In this document: piece by piece, positions 47,017 to 59,517 of the stretch | Numbering within the stretch: position 1 is the stretch's first letter | Layout of the letters: each line of letters starts with the position of its first letter | Notes under the pieces: generated by a model | Database searches by the model: none | Told to the model about the DNA's origin: nothing | Seen by the model: the letters and a program-made list of their open reading frames with translations, nothing else | Assembly: GCA_030549775.1 (NCBI GenBank) | Contig: CM060177.1 | Coordinates: 53,322,638-53,386,637, forward strand | DNA: 64,000 bases | Direction: 5' to 3' | Source of the DNA: Tamarix chinensis | Lineage: Eukaryota > Streptophyta > Magnoliopsida > Caryophyllales > Tamaricaceae | Position numbers and translations under genes: made by a program

Positions 47017-47259
47017 GTGATAAAAAGGATCCTTGTAGATATAAACATATCTATTGATGTTATCTTTGATGAAGCTTATACAAATTTAGAATTTCTAGAA
47101 GAATGTTTGATAAATAAGACTTCACTCCTCGTGGGATTTAATAGTAACATCATAAATTTTGATGTAAATGGTATGCCTCACTTTGACAATTGGTTAATTT
47201 GTGGCTCTAAGGATCATCAAAACGAACTTCATAGTCGCTTCTTTCTTATTGGTATATGA
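47017..47259 (+). pseudogene. TAT-lineage aspartic protease remnant
   Basis: An 80-residue open segment has IKRILVDINISIDVIF followed by A, then LVGFNSN and a G-x-P step. This corresponds to the protease of TAT elements (V.R.LVD.GSS.DILF...A...L..........L.GF.G). The active D-S/T-G triad is replaced by D-I-N-I-S, so it cannot be catalytic. Confidence 0.78.
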
Positions 47260-47459
47260 CCTGATTTTAGGATGATTGTCCCTTAACAAACTCCACATAA
47301 GAATTTTTATGGTTGGGCTATTAATGATATTTTTGATTGATGGAGGAAGGGGATAAATCTAGGGTAACATAAAAGTGCACAATAATGCTATGCCATAAAA
47401 GTAAGAGACGCCTCGGGATGACCTAATGTTAAGAAGCCATGAGAAAGTTTTGTCTTGAA

Positions 47460-48250
47460 AGATCTAAATGCTTCTAGAGAGAGCATCTAAGTTATTGTAG
47501 AAACATAAGAAAAAGAGTTGGGAGTCTTAAAGCATATTGTTATAATAGGCAAGTATATTAATGATACTAATAAAGATGAGCTTTTAACTTTTGTCACAAG
47601 AAATAAATATGTCATTGCATAAGCTGTATTTGATTTAGAAGGGCTCCCTCCCAAAATAATTAAACATTAATTAGATATAGTGGATTATATAAGCCTATTA
47701 AGTAAACAAAAATGGTCATGGGAGCTAAAAGATATAAGTTCATCGAAGAGGAAGTGGAAGTAAATTAATTAATTTAAGATTTATTATATAATATTAGATA
47801 ATATGTAATAGATATATCTTAAAAACAAATCAAAAATTGAGATGTATACTCTAACCTAAAGCAACAGATGGTTATACACTCCCTTGAATTGATCTATTAA
47901 TTGACTCAACTACCAAGCAAGAAAGGTTAGGTTTTATGAATACATTTTTGGGGTACCATAAGCTAAAACCGGTTGAGACTTAATAAGACAAAACTGCTTT
48001 CATTAAGAACTAAAAGCATTAATATTTTAAATTAATGTATTTTGGACTTAATAATGATAGGAAAACTTTCAAAAGTTTGCAAACACTATATTTCAAGGAT
48101 AATTCAGGGAATTTATATAGGCTTTTGTGGATAATATGATAGTAAAAAGCAAGAAAAAATAATCATGCCTATAAGAACTCCATACTATTTTTGATACTTT
48201 AAGAAAATATAAAACAAAAATAAACTCCAAAAATTTTGGTTTCAAATGGG
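47460..48250 (+). pseudogene. TAT-lineage reverse transcriptase remnant
   Basis: The approach to RT is visible as ELLTFVTRNKYVIA, then LPPKIIKH and DI (compare L...L..N.DVFAW...DMPGI.P..I.H.L). RT follows with RLGFMNTFLGYHK (compare LSFMDAYSGYNQI), KTAFIKN, and YFGLNND. Stops and frame breaks are frequent, and the YVDD box is not recognisable. RNase H and integrase were not found downstream. Confidence 0.78.
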
Positions 48251-48362
48251 GGCGTAGATGTAAATTCTAAAAATATTTGTAACAGTTTTGAATATGTAAC
48301 ATTTAGTGGGAAAGAAAGACATTTAGTGGCTAACCTAGAAATTGGTTGCGCTATACAGGTTT

Positions 48363-49432
48363 TGTAATATCCTATCATAAAATACTATAAAATTTATTTT
48401 AAATTATGTTGATATAAAATAAATTAGTCTTGGTTTTGAAAAGGGCTTGAAATTCTAATAAAAATATAAATTTTTGGTATACTAGTCGATTAGTTACCCA
48501 AACCTATCTATTGGTGTGCTTGGGAACTGACACTTTTACTCCTCTATAAATTAATTAATTGGTTATTATATGATTTCATATCCTTTTCCAATTTTTAATT
48601 TCATTCACTTTTTAATGTTTAGGAAAACTTCTAATCATAATGTATTTGTGCTAATAAGCATAATTTGATGCTTTGAGATTATTTTTACATCATCTTTATC
48701 ATTCTATGATTTTTGTTTAGGTAAAAGTTCCCCAAAATCATATTTCAGGCATTCTCACCTTCTCTCACTTCCTCTCACTTTACTCTCTCTTTTGGAATCC
48801 ACGGCTACATGCAGGTTGAACTATAGCCTTCCCTCTAACTTACCTACTCCTTACAATCCTTATTATTTCACTCCACCTTCCTCACTCTCACTATTAACCC
48901 TTTACACCTTGGTCCCCTACACTCCACATAAGTCAACTCTTCTCTCTCTCTCTCTCTCTCACACCTTCCTTTGATTTTCAAGCACAAAGTAGGTTGAGGA
49001 ACCTCCTTCCTACATTATTATTAACTCCTTTCTTTTGTATTTCCTCTCGTCTACTTTTTCCTTTGGTAAATATTACTAAGTGTTAAGACGCCCTTCATTT
49101 TTTCTCCAATTTCCCTTGTTGTTGGGGAAAATTTGAGGTTATCTTTGTTCTCCTCATTCTTGGTCAAATCCTTGTCTCTTCTTTCATCTCCTGATCTTAT
49201 CTTAGTTCTACCTTGTTTCTCTTAAGCAATGAAGGATTAAGATTTTAAGAAAGGTTCATGATCTTAGTTTTTCTCTCTTTAGCTTCAGTTATAAAAAAGA
49301 GGTTGCGTTATGCCATTTTTCTTCTCCTTCCTTTCATTTTGTATTATTATGTTTTGAAAAGGAGATTTAATAGTTTTGATTCTTGATTTCTTAGGAAATC
49401 GACTTGTTAGTATAGACCATCAAGTTAGGAGT
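48363..49432 (+). mobile_element. LTR 'J', left part (Tekay-like)
   Basis: Starts TGTAATATCCTATCATAAAA, a terminus of the same class as the other long LTRs. A pyrimidine-rich region (48760-49020) with (CT)n at 48937-48961 follows. It is split by solo LTR C and continues at 54029. It aligns with the second copy J' at 55700-56150. Confidence 0.65.
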
Positions 49433-49891
49433 TGTAACACCCCAAAATTTGCATATATATATTAAAAACAAGATCTTCAAATTTAAAACCCTTAAATTTA
49501 AGGGATGCTACCACCACACTTTGTATCAAACTAGTTCACTCCTATCGTTCCAGTACTAAGTGCTAAGGCTAAGAAAAATATTTCCATCATCACACATTAA
49601 TACATAAATTAAAGTTCGCAAATTAATAATCAGAGTATGCATGAGTTTTACATAATCCGAAATACGAGAGATAGTTCTTCAGAGAATAAAAATAGCTATA
49701 ATAATAAAATTATTTCTAGAGTTTCAAACATAGTTAAAAAAGAAAAAGAAAGAATAATAATCTCATAATGGAAATATGGCCATGCCACACCTAGACCTAA
49801 TCCAGCCCAAATCATCATTCGGCCCTACCTGATGTCCTATAGACATCAATGGCATCAAAGTAGGCATCTCCTACCTGCAACACGTCAGACG

Positions 49892-49968
49892 GGCCTTTTG
49901 CTTGTGGGAATGAGCAGCACCCATAAAAGGGGTGATTAGTACGCTACGTACTAAGCAAAGTAACCGAG
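49892..49968 (-). repeat. Conserved LTR 3'-terminal block (LTR C)
   Basis: Reverse complement of the block in B and F: GTGGGAATGAGCAGCACCCA, then TAAAAGGGGTGATTAGTACG and CTACGTACTAAGCAAAGTAA. Confidence 0.7.
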
Positions 49969-50184
49969 CACTAAGGTCAACACATAATCATATAAAATCA
50001 TGCATGATAATATTCAACTTACAATTTCAAACCCAGACATATAATACATAAAATCTTGTAGAATATTATACAACTTATAATGATCAAGCCCACACATAAA
50101 GGCCTAAGTAGCCCAGATTATTTATTTAATTAATCTCTATCAAAAATCGATCACACCCTGCCTTTTATCAAATCCATGCAAGTA

Positions 50185-50590
50185 CAGGAACCTCCCACTA
50201 TTTTAGCCGGTGGGCCGGTCACTTGTGGGACAACATGTCCACACCACTATTATTCACCGGTGGATTGGTCACTTGCGGGACAACATGTCCACACTACTAT
50301 TCCTAACCGGTGGATCGGCTCGGTTCCTACTCACATAGTGTTCCACTATAAGTAATTAGTATATTTTAAGTGTCTTAGCAAACTCTGGTTTGTATTTATT
50401 GAGCTCGGGATCCCCCACTATTATTGCCGGTGGGCCAGTCACTTACGGGACATCAGGTCCACACCACTATTATTCGCCGGTAGATCAGTCACTTATAGGG
50501 TAAAAATCCTAACCACTATTCCTAACCGATGGATCGGTTGGACCTGGCTTAATAACCTTTCACTTTAAATGATTAATTTCTTAAGTATCT
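50185..50590 (-). repeat. Hairpin-repeat arrays in LTR C
   Basis: Units such as CCACTATTTTAGCCGGTGGG followed by CCGGTCACTTGTGGGAC in two clusters, separated by CACTATAAGTAATTAGTAT and followed by CACTTTAAATGATTAATTTC. Confidence 0.75.
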
Positions 50591-50689
50591 TATTCAGAAG
50601 CTTTCACCCAGACATGCATGACTGACTTCTACTATTCTTATCCTCCAACTCTAGTTAACCACTTCAACCCTAGTTAACCACCACCACCA

Positions 50690-50925
50690 AAGTTAACCAT
50701 AGCATAACCTAATCACCTATGCAAACCCTAAAGTCCATGCAAACCCTAACTCCCATGCAAACCCTAACGCCCATGAAAACCCCAACTCCATGCAAACCCT
50801 AATTCCATGCAAACCATAATTCCATGCAAACCCTAACACCATGCAACCCCAACTCCATGCAAACCCTAACACCATGAAAACCTTAACTCCATGCAAACAT
50901 TAACTCCACATTATGACACTCCCCA
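50690..50925. repeat. CATGCAAACCCTAACTC minisatellite (LTR C)
   Basis: About 12 units of 17-18 bp with the core CATGCAAACCCTAA. Homologous to 1385-1625 in A, and in inverted form to 14041-14510 in B. Confidence 0.8.
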
Positions 50926-51419
50926 TCATTATTTTACAAAAACCTATCATGCATGTCTTATGGGTCACACCATACCACAATAATAACACAACCCATACAC
51001 ATAATACACATGCCACAATTTAATTCCCAATCTTACCTTAACTCCATATCATGCTGCATATATGACAGTTATACAAATACACATAAAATATATTATAGTT
51101 CACATCACATAGCATGCATGGCATATAAAACACATAATACACAAACGGCCTTAGTACTCCCTTACCTAAAATGTCACCGGTCTTAGAGCACACTCCTATA
51201 CCTCTTTATGGCTTTGACTGGTCTTACCTATACGAGGGAATAACTAAAATTAGATTCCCTCCTACCAAAAATACTATTAAATACTAACTTATTCTAAGAT
51301 TAGGTTTTTAATAAGATAATAACATATTAGTAAAATAACATTAACTAATTACTAACTTTGCTAAAGATATAAGAAATAAGAGTAATATTATAAAAGTTGA
51401 TAATATAAGGTTTAAAAAC

Positions 51420-51694
51420 TTTATCCTAATAATAATAGCAATAATGATACTAAAAATAATAATAATAAAGATACTAAAAATAATAACGATGATAATATTA
51501 ATAAGAATAAGAATAAGAATAGTGAGAATAATAATAAAAAAGGCATTACTCAAAAACATAGTGAAATAAGGGCTTTGACCCCTTTACCAAAATAATACTA
51601 ATATTAACATTAGTAAAATAAATAAAAAAATTTAGTAATAATAATAATAATGAAATAGTAATAATAATAATGATAAAAACCATAATAATACTGC

Positions 51695-51757
<63 letters not shown>

Positions 51758-51854
51758 TGAAAATAAAATGAAGTAGGGTTTCGACCCTACATTGAACAAT
51801 AATAAACTTATTAAATAATAATAATAACACTAATAATAATAATAAATGCTAATG

Positions 51855-51900
<46 letters not shown>

Positions 51901-51979
51901 GACTTGATATTTATAATACCACTACTATAATTCAAAATAGGCACAACAGGGTTTTACCCCTATATAGAATAATAATACC

Positions 51980-52018
<39 letters not shown>

Positions 52019-52094
52019 AATAATCACATAACAATAGTAATAATAATAATAGCAAAACTATTAGTAAAATAATTGTAATAATAATAATTTTGAA

Positions 52095-52142
<48 letters not shown>

Positions 52143-52289
52143 TATTAATATTAATAATAAAGATAATAGCAACAATAAGAATAATAATAATAAAATCGAA
52201 ATAAAAAATATAATAGGGCTTCGGCCCTTAATAGAAAAAAATAATAAAAAACATTGATAATAATAATAACAACAACAATAGTAATAGTG

Positions 52290-52334
<45 letters not shown>

Positions 52335-52340
52335 GTATAT
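51420..52340. repeat. ATA microsatellite cluster (LTR C)
   Basis: Long (AAT)n runs at 51692-51756, 51857-51900, 52099-52141 and 52288-52335, and an (ACA)n run at 51977-52016. The linkers resemble those of LTR A (for example GGGCTTCGGCCCTT). Poly-Ile and poly-Tyr frames here are artefacts. Confidence 0.92.
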
Positions 52341-52379
52341 ATATATATATTTGAATAAATAAAATAAAATAAATTAAAG

Positions 52380-53610
52380 CTTGTATAAATAGTGAAAAAG
52401 GGTTGAGGAGGTTTAGGGGTCAACCTTAGGTTGGTGGTGATAGGCGGCACAAGTGGTGGTGCACAGAGGCGGCAGCGGTGATCAAAAAAAGAGAAGAAAA
52501 GAGGAAAAATTAAAGTTTGGGAACAAAGTAGGGAGAATGAGGGTGGAGGTAAGGGTGATTATGGTTGCCCAAAAGGGGAGGAACTTAATAAGGGTGGTGG
52601 CGCAGCCAAAGGTGGCCGTGCACGGTGGCGGTGGTAGTGGCCGAATAGGAAAGAAGGAGAGAAAGAGAGGAGGAGAGGGAGGAAGAAGAAAAGAAAGGTA
52701 GGGGAAGGTAGAGGAGGGTTTGCAGAATATAATGGGAGGTTAAAGAAGCGGCAGAAGCGGTAAGAGAGGTGGCTAATGGTGGTTCGAAGGGCGGCGGAGG
52801 TGGAAGAATGGGTTGATTGAGAAGCAGAATTTGCACAATGGAGGTGGCTTCTGCAGGAAAAATCTAGGGATATGGGTGGTTTAGTTGGTTAGAAGGAGGT
52901 GCAAGGATGATTTGGGTGGGCAGAGAGGGTGGGGTTCTATGAGTTGGTGAGAGAGTAATGCAGGTAGGGTTAGGGTCATCGGCGGCAATAAGAGACGGTG
53001 AAATTCAAATCGGGCAGTGGGGTGGTTGGGTAGAAAAACAAGGTCGTGCGCGAAATGGAAGGGAGATGGGTTGGGTCAGCGTGGCCAGCGAGTCAGGAGG
53101 AAGAGAGAGGAAGGAAAACAACCAGTTAAAATGGGCGAGATCGGCGGTGTTAATATCGGAGGTGGGCGGTGGAGTTACAATCGACGGCATCGGGGAAAGA
53201 GTAAGGAAGAAGAAGAAAGTCTGAACTGACGGTTCGAGAAAGAAAAGAAAGAAAATAAAAAGAGGGGAGCCGACCAGTTAAGCGGGAAGGAAGATTAAGT
53301 AAAACACGACGCTTAGGGAAATGAAGGGATAAAACACAGTGCCGGAATGTCAAAGGAAGAAGAAAAGACAAAAAAGGGGGAATAGGCCCCGTGAAGGAAA
53401 GAAAAAGGAGAAATGGGCCACAGAATGCAGGGTTAATTTTCCCAAACGCTGAAGAAGAAAAAGGGAGAAGGAAAGAAAGATTGGGCCACGAACATGCCCA
53501 ATCGGGAAGAAGAAGGAAAAAGAAAAGAAGAAGAAAGAAAATAAAGAAAAAGGAAAGAAAAGGAAGAAAGAAAAGGAAAAAGGAAAAAATAAAATATGAG
53601 CGTTGGATTA
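52380..53610 (-). promoter_or_regulatory. GC-rich block of LTR C
   Basis: Homologous to 5880-7120 in A. Purine-rich on the plus strand, with short low-complexity frames. The matching TATA box is less clear than in A and B. Confidence 0.5.
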
Positions 53611-54028
53611 ATTAAATTAATTAGTATATTCGGGATATTTAAAAATAACAATATTTAAATAAAATAATATTTAAATCCCTTTTCAGGCTAATTTAGGATT
53701 TTTAAAAGGTTTTTCATAAATTCCATTTTAATTAGCAAAACACCCTAATTTTCTACAATTAAATTATTTATAAATTTCCTATTAATTTGGAACTATTTTC
53801 TCCTTCTTATTTTAAATAAAATAATTTATTTAATTAATTTCAAAATAAATTCCATAATTTGCTAAGATAACAAAACTTTTCTAATAAAAATATTTATTAT
53901 TTTCTTCTTGAATAGCCCTAATTAATTACCTTTTATTTTAATAAAAAAATAATTAATTTAATTAATTTCTCAATAAATCCTCAATTAGCTAAAATTCTTA
54001 AAATTAGGTTTTGGGGTATTTCAGGAGT

Positions 54029-55344
54029 ATTTGTGAATTAGAAGACTTAATTGAAGGTAAGTCCTTCTTGTCTCCAATAATAATAAGATATTGTGCTCTT
54101 TGTTGTGGTTTCAAGTTCTTAGTATGTTTTCGTGATGTGTCGTTATCATTTTGAGTTATTGGATTCGAGTATATGGTAAATTTTAATCTTCGAGATTTTA
54201 GAGCATGTTTTATGTATTTCAGTATCATATATGAATCTAGTGAAATTAAGGCATGATCATGTCGAGTATCAACTCTACCATATTATGCAAGTTTGCATGC
54301 ATAATGTATATTTTCATGTGTTTTATGACATAGAAGTATGCTCGGATTAAATTAAGAAATTTCAGTGATTTCTAATCATGTGTGGATCATGTGTATGAGC
54401 GTTTTTTTTCCAAGACCAACTAATTAGTTTTCTATAACTGATCGACTAGTTATGTGAATAGTCGCTCAAGTTGGTATCCATGATTATTTGATTGCTTGAA
54501 AAATTGATTGGTTTGATAAACCAATCCACTATTTGTCATGAACAAAGTGGTTTAGCTTGTTCTTAGATACATCAACTAGTTTTTCCAAACCCATCGGCTA
54601 GTTTCTATGAAGAAATGATCGATTGGACCAACCGGTTGACTTGTTTCTTGTGTGTTCATTTTTACCTTAGGTCTTGTGTGACCAAACCTGTCGACTAATC
54701 CTAGCAACTTGTTGATTGGTCTACCTAAGTTTGTCATGTTTACTTATTATTTGACACTCTTTTTTTGGACTTCTATATTCCCTTTTCCATGTAATTATAA
54801 TAATTTAATCATTATTTCAGCCATGCTTAACTGGAATTTAATGGGAATTAGAATGATAATATCATGTTGCCTTGTGTGGTCAAGTTTGGTGTCACCTTTA
54901 AACGCCTAATTGGTGGATTATATGCCTCGTGTTATGTTTGGTATTATCACTTGGAAACACACAACTGTTCACTAATGGGATTAGTTGTGATTTCTGATAT
55001 CTTTTAATAATGGAATTACGATTTCATTCAAGCATCTTTCTCTAACTCTTAGGGTGGCTAATCTAGATTTAGTGGGTGGGTCGCCCTATGTCTTCATCTT
55101 TTCACTCAATCTATATTTCCTTCTTTACTACTTGTGGTCGGTAAAGGGTATGCGCATATCTTTAAGGTATAGGATAATATTACCGTTGGCCGGCATGGAA
55201 TTGACATCTAATTAGGGTGGATGATATATCAGAGTACAAGCTCCCTAGCACTTTGTATTATCCATCACTTGGGTGAGTGTGTTGCCATAACTTTGTGTAG
55301 TCCTCACGATGAATGAAATCGATTGGCAATGTACAAATATAGTG
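54029..55344 (+). mobile_element. LTR 'J', right part
   Basis: Continues J after solo LTR C. It has a donor-like GAAGGTAAGTCC at 54053-54064. From 54415 to 54720 there is a series of motifs like CTGATCGACTAGTT and ACCAACCGGTTGACTTGTTT. Near 55140-55290 it carries TATGCGCATATCTTTAAGGT and TATTATCCATCACTTGGGTG, both also present in J' (56840-56980). Confidence 0.65.
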
Positions 55345-55700
55345 TTAACAAAGATAGACCTCATATCTAGGTATCATTAGTTGAAGATTATTGAGAGGGA
55401 TATAGTGAAGACAACATAGGATGAGTTTTAGCCATTATGAGTGTACTATGATGTTATTTTGACTCAAAATGCACCAGTGGTCTTCATGGCTCTCATGAAT
55501 AGCATTTTCTAGCAACACTTTGATTAGTTTACCATGGTCTTCTTTTGTGATATCTTGATCTACTCTAGGACTTGTGAGGAGCACAAGTAGCATTTGAGGT
55601 AGATGTTAGCACTATTGAGGATACATCAGTTATATACCATGATCTCGAATTGTGAGTTATGCTTTGATGAAGTATCCTTTATTAGACATGTCACTTTGAA
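55345..55700 (+). pseudogene. Ty3-gypsy chromovirus reverse transcriptase fragment
   Basis: One frame starting near 55351 reads KIDLISRYH, stop, LKI, later NAPVVFMALMNSIF, VFFCDILIYSRTCEEHK and LLRIHQLYTMISNCELCFDEVSFIRHV. This is the RT segment KIDLRSGYHQL...NAPA.FM.LMN..F...V.FIDDILIYS....EH...L...L...LYAK.SKCEF....V.FLGHV of plant chromoviruses. The catalytic Asp-Asp is changed to Cys-Asp, and there are at least four stops. J-type LTR sequence adjoins directly on both sides. Confidence 0.88.
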
Positions 55701-57990
55701 GGATGATGACTCTCTTCCCCTTACACTCTATTTCTTATTCATTTTCACTCTTAATTTCTGTACTTACTCTTTTCTCCCTTTTCATTTGGTGAATTTTTGA
55801 AATATTCTTCATTTTCCTCCCTTTTTCTTCTCTGTTGGGAAAAATAGAGGTTCCCTATTACCTTCTAATCCTTTGGTCTAATTCTTATATCTTCTCTTTT
55901 ATCTTGATCTTATCTTAGTTATGGCTTATTTCACTTACGAATGGAAGGATTGAAGTTTTGAGAAAGCTTAAAGATTTTGGTGTTCACTCTCTAATTTCAA
56001 TTTTGAGAGAGGTTGTGTTATGATATTTTTCTTCTCCTTATTCTTTTGAATTCATTTTATTAAGTTTTGAAAAGGAGTTTTAATTGTTTCAATTCATGAT
56101 TCTCTTAAGAAATCAAGATCTTAGTAGATATCATTAAGTTAAGAGTATTTTTTTGCTGGAAGATTTGCTTAGAGGTAAGGCATCCTATCTTTAATATGAA
56201 TAAGACCTTATGTTGTTTGTTGTGATTTCAAAAGCTTTGGTATGCTATGTGATGTGTATGTATTATGTGACCAGAGTGGTTTGGCCTCTAATTAAACACA
56301 TCATTTGATTTGGCCAAACCAAAAGACTGGTTTCTATAAAGAGTCAAACGATTGGACCAACCAGTTGACTAATTTATTATGGATTCATTTTTTTTTCTTA
56401 GGTTTGGTGTGACCATACCAGTAAATGGGTCCTATATTTTTCCATGTGTACTTGTTATGTGATGCTCTTTATTTTGGATTTCTATATTAATGTTTCCATA
56501 GAATTATAAATTTTTAATCATGATTTCTACCATGCTTAATTTTATTTTAATATGGATAAAAAAAATAATATTTTGAGCTCTGTATGGTTATGTTTGGTGT
56601 TACCTCTAAAAACCCAATTTTTAGCTTATATAAATTGTATTGTGTTTGGTTTTATCATGTGAAAACACCCAACAGGTTATTAATGAAATCAATTGTGATT
56701 TGTAATATCACCAAGAAATGGAATAAAAAAAATTTGAGCCTTTTTCTCCAACTCTCATGGTAGCTAGATAGGAGTTAGTGGGTGGGTTTCCCTATGTTCT
56801 TATATTTTCACACAATACCTATTTCCTTCTCTACCAAGTTATAATCGATAGGGAGTATGCATATATCTTTAAGGTATAGGATTATACTATGGCAGGCCAA
56901 CTTGGAATCGATGTTCAGCACAGGTAGGTGATGTATCCAACTATAAGCCCTTGGCACTTCGTATTATCCATTTCTTTAGCAGGTGTGGTATCCCAACTTG
57001 TGTAGCTCTCATGGTAGATGCACTAAAAGTGTGGTGGGTGAAGTGTTCTAGTATAAGCTCCCTTAATATATTCAAACTACATTTGGTTGGTGTAGTATCT
57101 CAATCTGTGTTAGCTCTCATGGCAGGTGTACTTGAGGTGTGGTGGGTGTGATACCCTTGAAGAAATTTTTTTTCGATGTATCCTAACCTTGTGTGATGGG
57201 TGTGGTATTCCATTGTGTGCACATTCTACCATGAGCTTTTTTCATGGTGGAGAATTGGGTGTGGTTGAATGGACTATCTTAATAACTTAAAAGTGTACGG
57301 TCACTAAGTAAGACTTATAATATTGGTTTATGTTATATAAATCTAATATATGATCTAGATTATTATTCTTTTATTATTTCTATGCAAGCATACCTTGTTA
57401 TATTACTATTATGAGCGTGAGTGTTACATTATTTTTCCGATGCTTATCACAATGCTACTATATGATCTCAATGTGCAGCATGGGCCATTACCATGTTGTA
57501 GGGAGTTTGTTTTACTAATACTTTACCATACTAATGCTTTATTTGTGTGGTCACTATGATAATATAGCTTCTATTCTAGTGAGCAAATGACGATTTGCAC
57601 AGTTATGATTGTTAACTAGAGTATATTGAGGATGATATTGTGGTCCAGTAGCATCACATTACTTGAGGATAGAGAGTTACATTCCTAATTAGTTAAGATT
57701 TAGGCTAACCGGATTAAATATTTTTTTCCACTTTGTTAGGATGCTTTTAGTTCTTTTTTTTATTTAAACTCTAGGCTTTGGTTCATGTATTTGAATTTTG
57801 CAATTTCTCTTTCATCTATATTATTATACTCATCATTGTTATCATTACTATTGTACTATTAGGGAATGCATTCAAATGTTCGTCATTTTATTTTACCTTG
57901 CATCAAGAATGGGTTAGATGATGATCATGCCCCTCCCATAGTTGGTGTGGTGGTGACACAGCCTGATTTTGTTTTAAAATTCTTTCACAT
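55701..57990 (+). mobile_element. LTR 'J'' (second copy of J)
   Basis: Diverged second copy of J, beginning inside the pyrimidine-rich region. It includes GTTGGGAAAAATAGAGG (compare GTTGGGGAAAATTTGAGG near 49121), AGAGGTAAGGCATCC (56172-56186), TCGACTAGTT-like motifs at 56290-56420, and a short tandem at 56930-57150 (GCTCTCATGG(T/C)AG(A/G)TG(T/C)AC). No gene is seen; the 66-codon frame at 56951 is from the tandem. The right end is not precise. Confidence 0.55.
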
Positions 57991-58899
57991 TTTCTTCAAA
58001 ATTTAGTTGTTTTATATAGGGGATAATAATATTTAAGGATTAGGTAACCTATGTTAGAGGGTATTATGCTACCTTAGTACACTAGTATGACCAATGTACT
58101 TTATACATCTCTGAATTGTATGGTTGGGAGGGTATTATACTATCTTTGTGCGACAGTATAACTAGAGTACTTTATATGTCTTTAGGTTATATATTTTATT
58201 CTCTTAATTAATAAAAACGGAAATAACAATATTATGTGGTTATTAGTAATGTACTTAATTTTTTTTCATAGCTACCTTCATGTCCTACCTGTGATTTATG
58301 TGAACTGATTACGATGAAATGGTTGGGAGGGTATTGTGTTGTTTAGTGTGAAACTTTTATCAAAGTACTTTATATGTCTTTGAGTTATCATTATTCTTTT
58401 GACTTTATTTAGATTTGATATTATGGTATGATTGGAGGGTACCATTTTACCATAGTGCACCAATAGGACTTAAGTACTTTATATCTCTCTAAGTTGTCAT
58501 ATCTAAATATAATGTTTTGGAATTTGTTTGTATAATCAATTCCGATGTATGAGATATAATATGATTGTTATGGAAATGCATTAAGATATGTTTGATGTCA
58601 ACTCTTTATGAAACACCCTTGGCATATTTATTTTATGAAGTTGTGTATTACAATTAAAGTGCAAGGGTAATGTTGAGCATGTGGCTTTCATGATAATCGT
58701 TTATCTAGCTCAACATAGTACTGTGTTCTTGTATTTATGGTTCATTAAGTTATACCATGTTTCTCTTATGATACATTCTATATAATCCATGCAACCTTTG
58801 CATGCTTAGTATTATATAGTCAACTATTCATTATTGTTGTATTGATGAATTATATTTCATGATCCCTTACCTATTTAATGGATAGTTGTGACTTTAGAT
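57991..58899 (+). repeat. D/E-family-related fragment with ACTAGAGTACTTTATATG units
   Basis: Four diverged units of 60-190 bp spacing start near 58060, 58130, 58320 and 58430. They read GGTTGGGAGGGTATTATACT, then GTGCGACAGTATAACTAGAG and TACTTTATATGTCTTT. They correspond to the GGTACCTTTGCGTCCCTGGG units of LTR E (44340-44470). No gene is seen. Confidence 0.5.
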
Positions 58900-59517
58900 G
58901 ATCACTTGTGAACCGATACATATGATATACTATACACAGTCCCGACCTATGTGGTGTTTTACTATAAGTGATTAGTGTATTTTCATTTAGTTATCACACC
59001 AATACCATTTTATTTACTCAAGGGGGAGATTACGAACCCAAAGATACAAAGATACACCAGTTATACTGGCGCATAGGAGCAACACAGTATCCTACCGACT
59101 ATCAACCCAATGACACAAATGTACCCCGGTCGCACTGGTACATGAAGACGCACAGTACCCTCCTAACAAGGACACCTAATCCATAAGTATGCATACCCCT
59201 AAGTAGGTCCGTATAGAGTAGGGCTTGGTTGAGGCATTAAGGCATACTAGCAAAAATCAGATTAATCGTGGGCTAAACCCCGTCTTTAGGGTAGTGACCC
59301 TAAAGAGCCACTATTCCCCATCTTATAGTCTTTCACTTTAAGTATTAGTGTCTTAATTAAGGTGACTACAAGAAACACATTTTAATCATATACTTAACCA
59401 TTTTTATTTTTTTTCCCATTATTTTGAAGTAATAAATATTAGGATTATTGTCAATGTTAATCTTAACTAGTCCATTAAGGCCATCCTAGATTTCAATATT
59501 CACACTTAGCACCTTAG
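58900..59517 (-). repeat. D/E-family LTR fragment, minus orientation
   Basis: Matches LTR D between about 39400 and 39960: ATCACACCAATACCATTTTA, GATACACCAGTTATACTGGC, GGACACCTAATCCATAAGTA and CTTTCACTTTAAGTATTAGT. Cut off on the right by the SIRE-like element at 59518. Confidence 0.75.

Larger units (their letters stand above)
49433..54023 (-). mobile_element. Solo LTR 'C' (A/B family)
   Basis: Begins TGTAACACCCC and ends GGGGTATTTCA, flanked by perfect 5-bp duplications GGAGT at 49428-49432 and 54024-54028. Length is 4591 bp. The flanking J sequence reads continuously across the insertion, and the second J copy shows the unoccupied site near 56140 (AAGTTAAGAGTATTTTT). It carries the same modules as A and B and provides the empty site for the hAT in A. 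Confidence 0.95.

Noticed and set aside
56951..57151. 66-codon frame as a small gene
   Set aside because: It translates a short tandem repeat within LTR J'.
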